A DNA stretch of 34,107 bases, taken from the NCBI GenBank assembly GCA_944386705.1, contig CALXCC010000006.1, positions 1-34,107 on the forward strand. The letters are read 5' to 3'. Position numbers and translations under genes: made by a program. Below the pieces are notes generated by a model. The model had not been told where the DNA came from, did no database searches, and worked only from the letters and a program-made list of their open reading frames with translations. This DNA comes from an uncultured Clostridia bacterium. Its GTDB lineage: Bacteria; Bacillota; Clostridia; TANB77; CAG-508. Shown here piece after piece: positions 33,168 to 34,107 of this stretch (position 1 is the stretch's first letter; every line of letters begins with the position of its first letter).

Positions 33168-33209
33168 CTGTAATATAGATTATTTCGATTGTTTATTATA
33201 TATTTTTTG

Positions 33210-33833
33210 TTATTTTATATATAATGCAACTCGAAAACCTCTATAGATATTACTACTAGAAGGATTAGAATTGCTACTGCTACGGCAGGAAGCCGGACAT
33301 TCAGCTCCACCATTATTATAGTTTCCCCCTCTTACAACTCTTGTTCCACTATTTGTTGCCTCCATTGTCCACTCATACACATTTCCTGCCAAATCAAATA
33401 TATTTTTTACAGCATATGCTTCATCTGACCCTGTCACTGTTGGAGCTGATTGTCCATAATAACCTTTATTTTCAGAATTTGCTACAAAACTTGTTAATAG
33501 TCCATTTTCCTTTTTATATTCTGGATCAATCCATTGCATTATTGCATCCCATTCTATACCATAAATTAATGTACTTGTTACTGATTTATATCCATTTTCG
33601 GAAGCGAATTCTTTAGATTTTTGTAATGCTCCTCCTGTTTCTACTGTCATATCATTGCTATTTGAAAAACCTATATAATTATATACTATGCTTCCTTGAT
33701 TAATTACTATATCATCGCCAATTCCAGATGTTGATGTTCTTTCAGTATCACTTGTTGTTCCAGCCTCATATCTTCCGACATAGAATCGTTTATCATATTT
33801 TTTTGTATCTAATAGCTTATTATCTTTGTGATA
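33210..33833 (-). pseudogene. Second SUMF1-type gene lacking its prepilin N-terminus
   Basis: An open frame of 207 codons that begins after a TAA at 33836-33834 and has no good start codon. Its first Met (33650) lies inside the domain without a ribosome site. It reads RFYVGRYEAG, GIEWDAIMQWIDPEY, NIFDLAGNVYEWTMEA, RVVRGGNYNNGG and ends GFRVALYIK, parallel to the second half of the intact paralogue. A leader resembling the paralogue's ribosome site (GAGAAATTAAAAATG at 33861-33847) survives upstream, but its ATG opens only nine codons, in another frame. This fits an internal deletion that removed the prepilin signal and first half of the domain. It could be a dead gene or a silent sequence reservoir. 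Confidence 0.65.
33246..33323 (-). other. Candidate variable region of the second SUMF1 gene
   Basis: The codons between RGG and the closing GFRVALYIK are GC-raised (about 40 percent) and enriched in Asn, Ser, Cys, Gly and Ala. They correspond to the DGR-like region at 30380-30457 of the paralogue, though the two loops differ in length and sequence. Confidence 0.35.
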
Positions 33834-33849
33834 TTATATACTTATACAT

Positions 33850-34107
33850 TTTTAATTTCTCTTCTATTATTTACCTTTTTAAAAATAGTATACATTTTTT
33901 AGTTTTTCTCAACAAAGATATTCACTTTAAAATAATACTTCTATTTTAAAGTAGCTAACAGTCTACTTTAAAAGTATACATTAAGCATTTTTATTTTGCA
34001 ATATTTTTTTAAAATTTTTTAATTATGCTGTGTTGTTGTGTCAATGATGTGAAACAAAATTATATAAAAATTTAAGCTATATAATTAAATTGCACAATTA
34101 ACCATAC
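33850..34107. other. AT-rich upstream region of the second SUMF1 locus
   Basis: No gene is visible. It holds promoter P2, and just downstream of its -10 an inverted repeat (TTTTAAAGTAG at 33948-33958 with CTACTTTAAAA at 33963-33973) plus further ACTTTAAAAT copies. The final 90 bases carry no feature I can support. Confidence 0.4.
33973..34001 (-). promoter_or_regulatory. Promoter P2 of the second SUMF1 locus
   Basis: TTGCAA (34001-33996), 17-base spacer, TATACT (33978-33973) on the minus strand. Its boxes are identical to P1, and similar sequence (TATTGCAAA.TAAAA, and AAAGTAG after the -10) surrounds both. Confidence 0.65.

Overview
The window is about 34 kb of very AT-rich DNA. RqcH, AddA, LexA, a heterodimeric ABC exporter, strong AGGAGG-type ribosome sites and prepilin-like N-termini (KGITLIALVI) all point to a low-GC Firmicute, most likely an uncultured, probably gut-associated Clostridia lineage. 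The species cannot be read from the sequence. Three coding discontinuities (the DUF2207 tail, the P-type ATPase and the second SUMF1-type gene) suggest real decay, assembly indels, or both.

Layout. 1-1100: a truncated small membrane protein gene, a structured RNA candidate with its own terminator, possible gene debris and a small GNAT gene. 1062-9860: a DUF2207 membrane protein, divergent rqcH, then addA with a small membrane protein, and a helical protein of unknown function. 10075-12370: a CtpE-like P-type ATPase split by one extra A. 12467-16574: a two-gene ABC exporter behind a consensus promoter with a palindrome in its spacer. 16671-18470: divergent lexA and tsaC. 18689-20871: a divergent pair of polysaccharide deacetylase and PgaC/IcaA-like glycosyltransferase. 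20947-23245: an acyl-CoA synthetase gene followed by rdgB.

23353-30089 is a tightly overlapping seven-gene minus-strand operon that looks like a complete alternative phospholipid route: DgkA-type kinase, CarS-like CDP-archaeol synthase homologue, CDP-alcohol phosphatidyltransferase, phosphatidylserine decarboxylase, UbiA prenyltransferase, an RPH/PEP-synthase-like dikinase and a GNAT acyltransferase. An acyl-CoA synthetase follows. The gene order implies phosphorylation, CTP activation, serine transfer and decarboxylation of an unusual, possibly prenyl or N-acyl, lipid.

30200-34107 holds two paralogous loci for prepilin-anchored SUMF1/C-type-lectin-fold proteins, with a PHP-domain phosphoesterase between them. 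The intact locus has, in order, a good promoter, a 35-codon leader ORF built around a (CT/AG)16 microsatellite, a rho-independent terminator, and then the structural gene. In one of the three frames the leader ORF runs through the 5' arm of that terminator; in the present 16-unit state it stops early. This fits a phase-variable, translation-coupled attenuator. The 3' ends of both SUMF1 genes are GC-raised and rich in Asn/Tyr/Ser codons, resembling variable regions of diversity-generating retroelements, although no reverse transcriptase or template repeat is in the window. Two REP-like double palindromes (3109-3179 and 12361-12461) differ by a compensatory base change.
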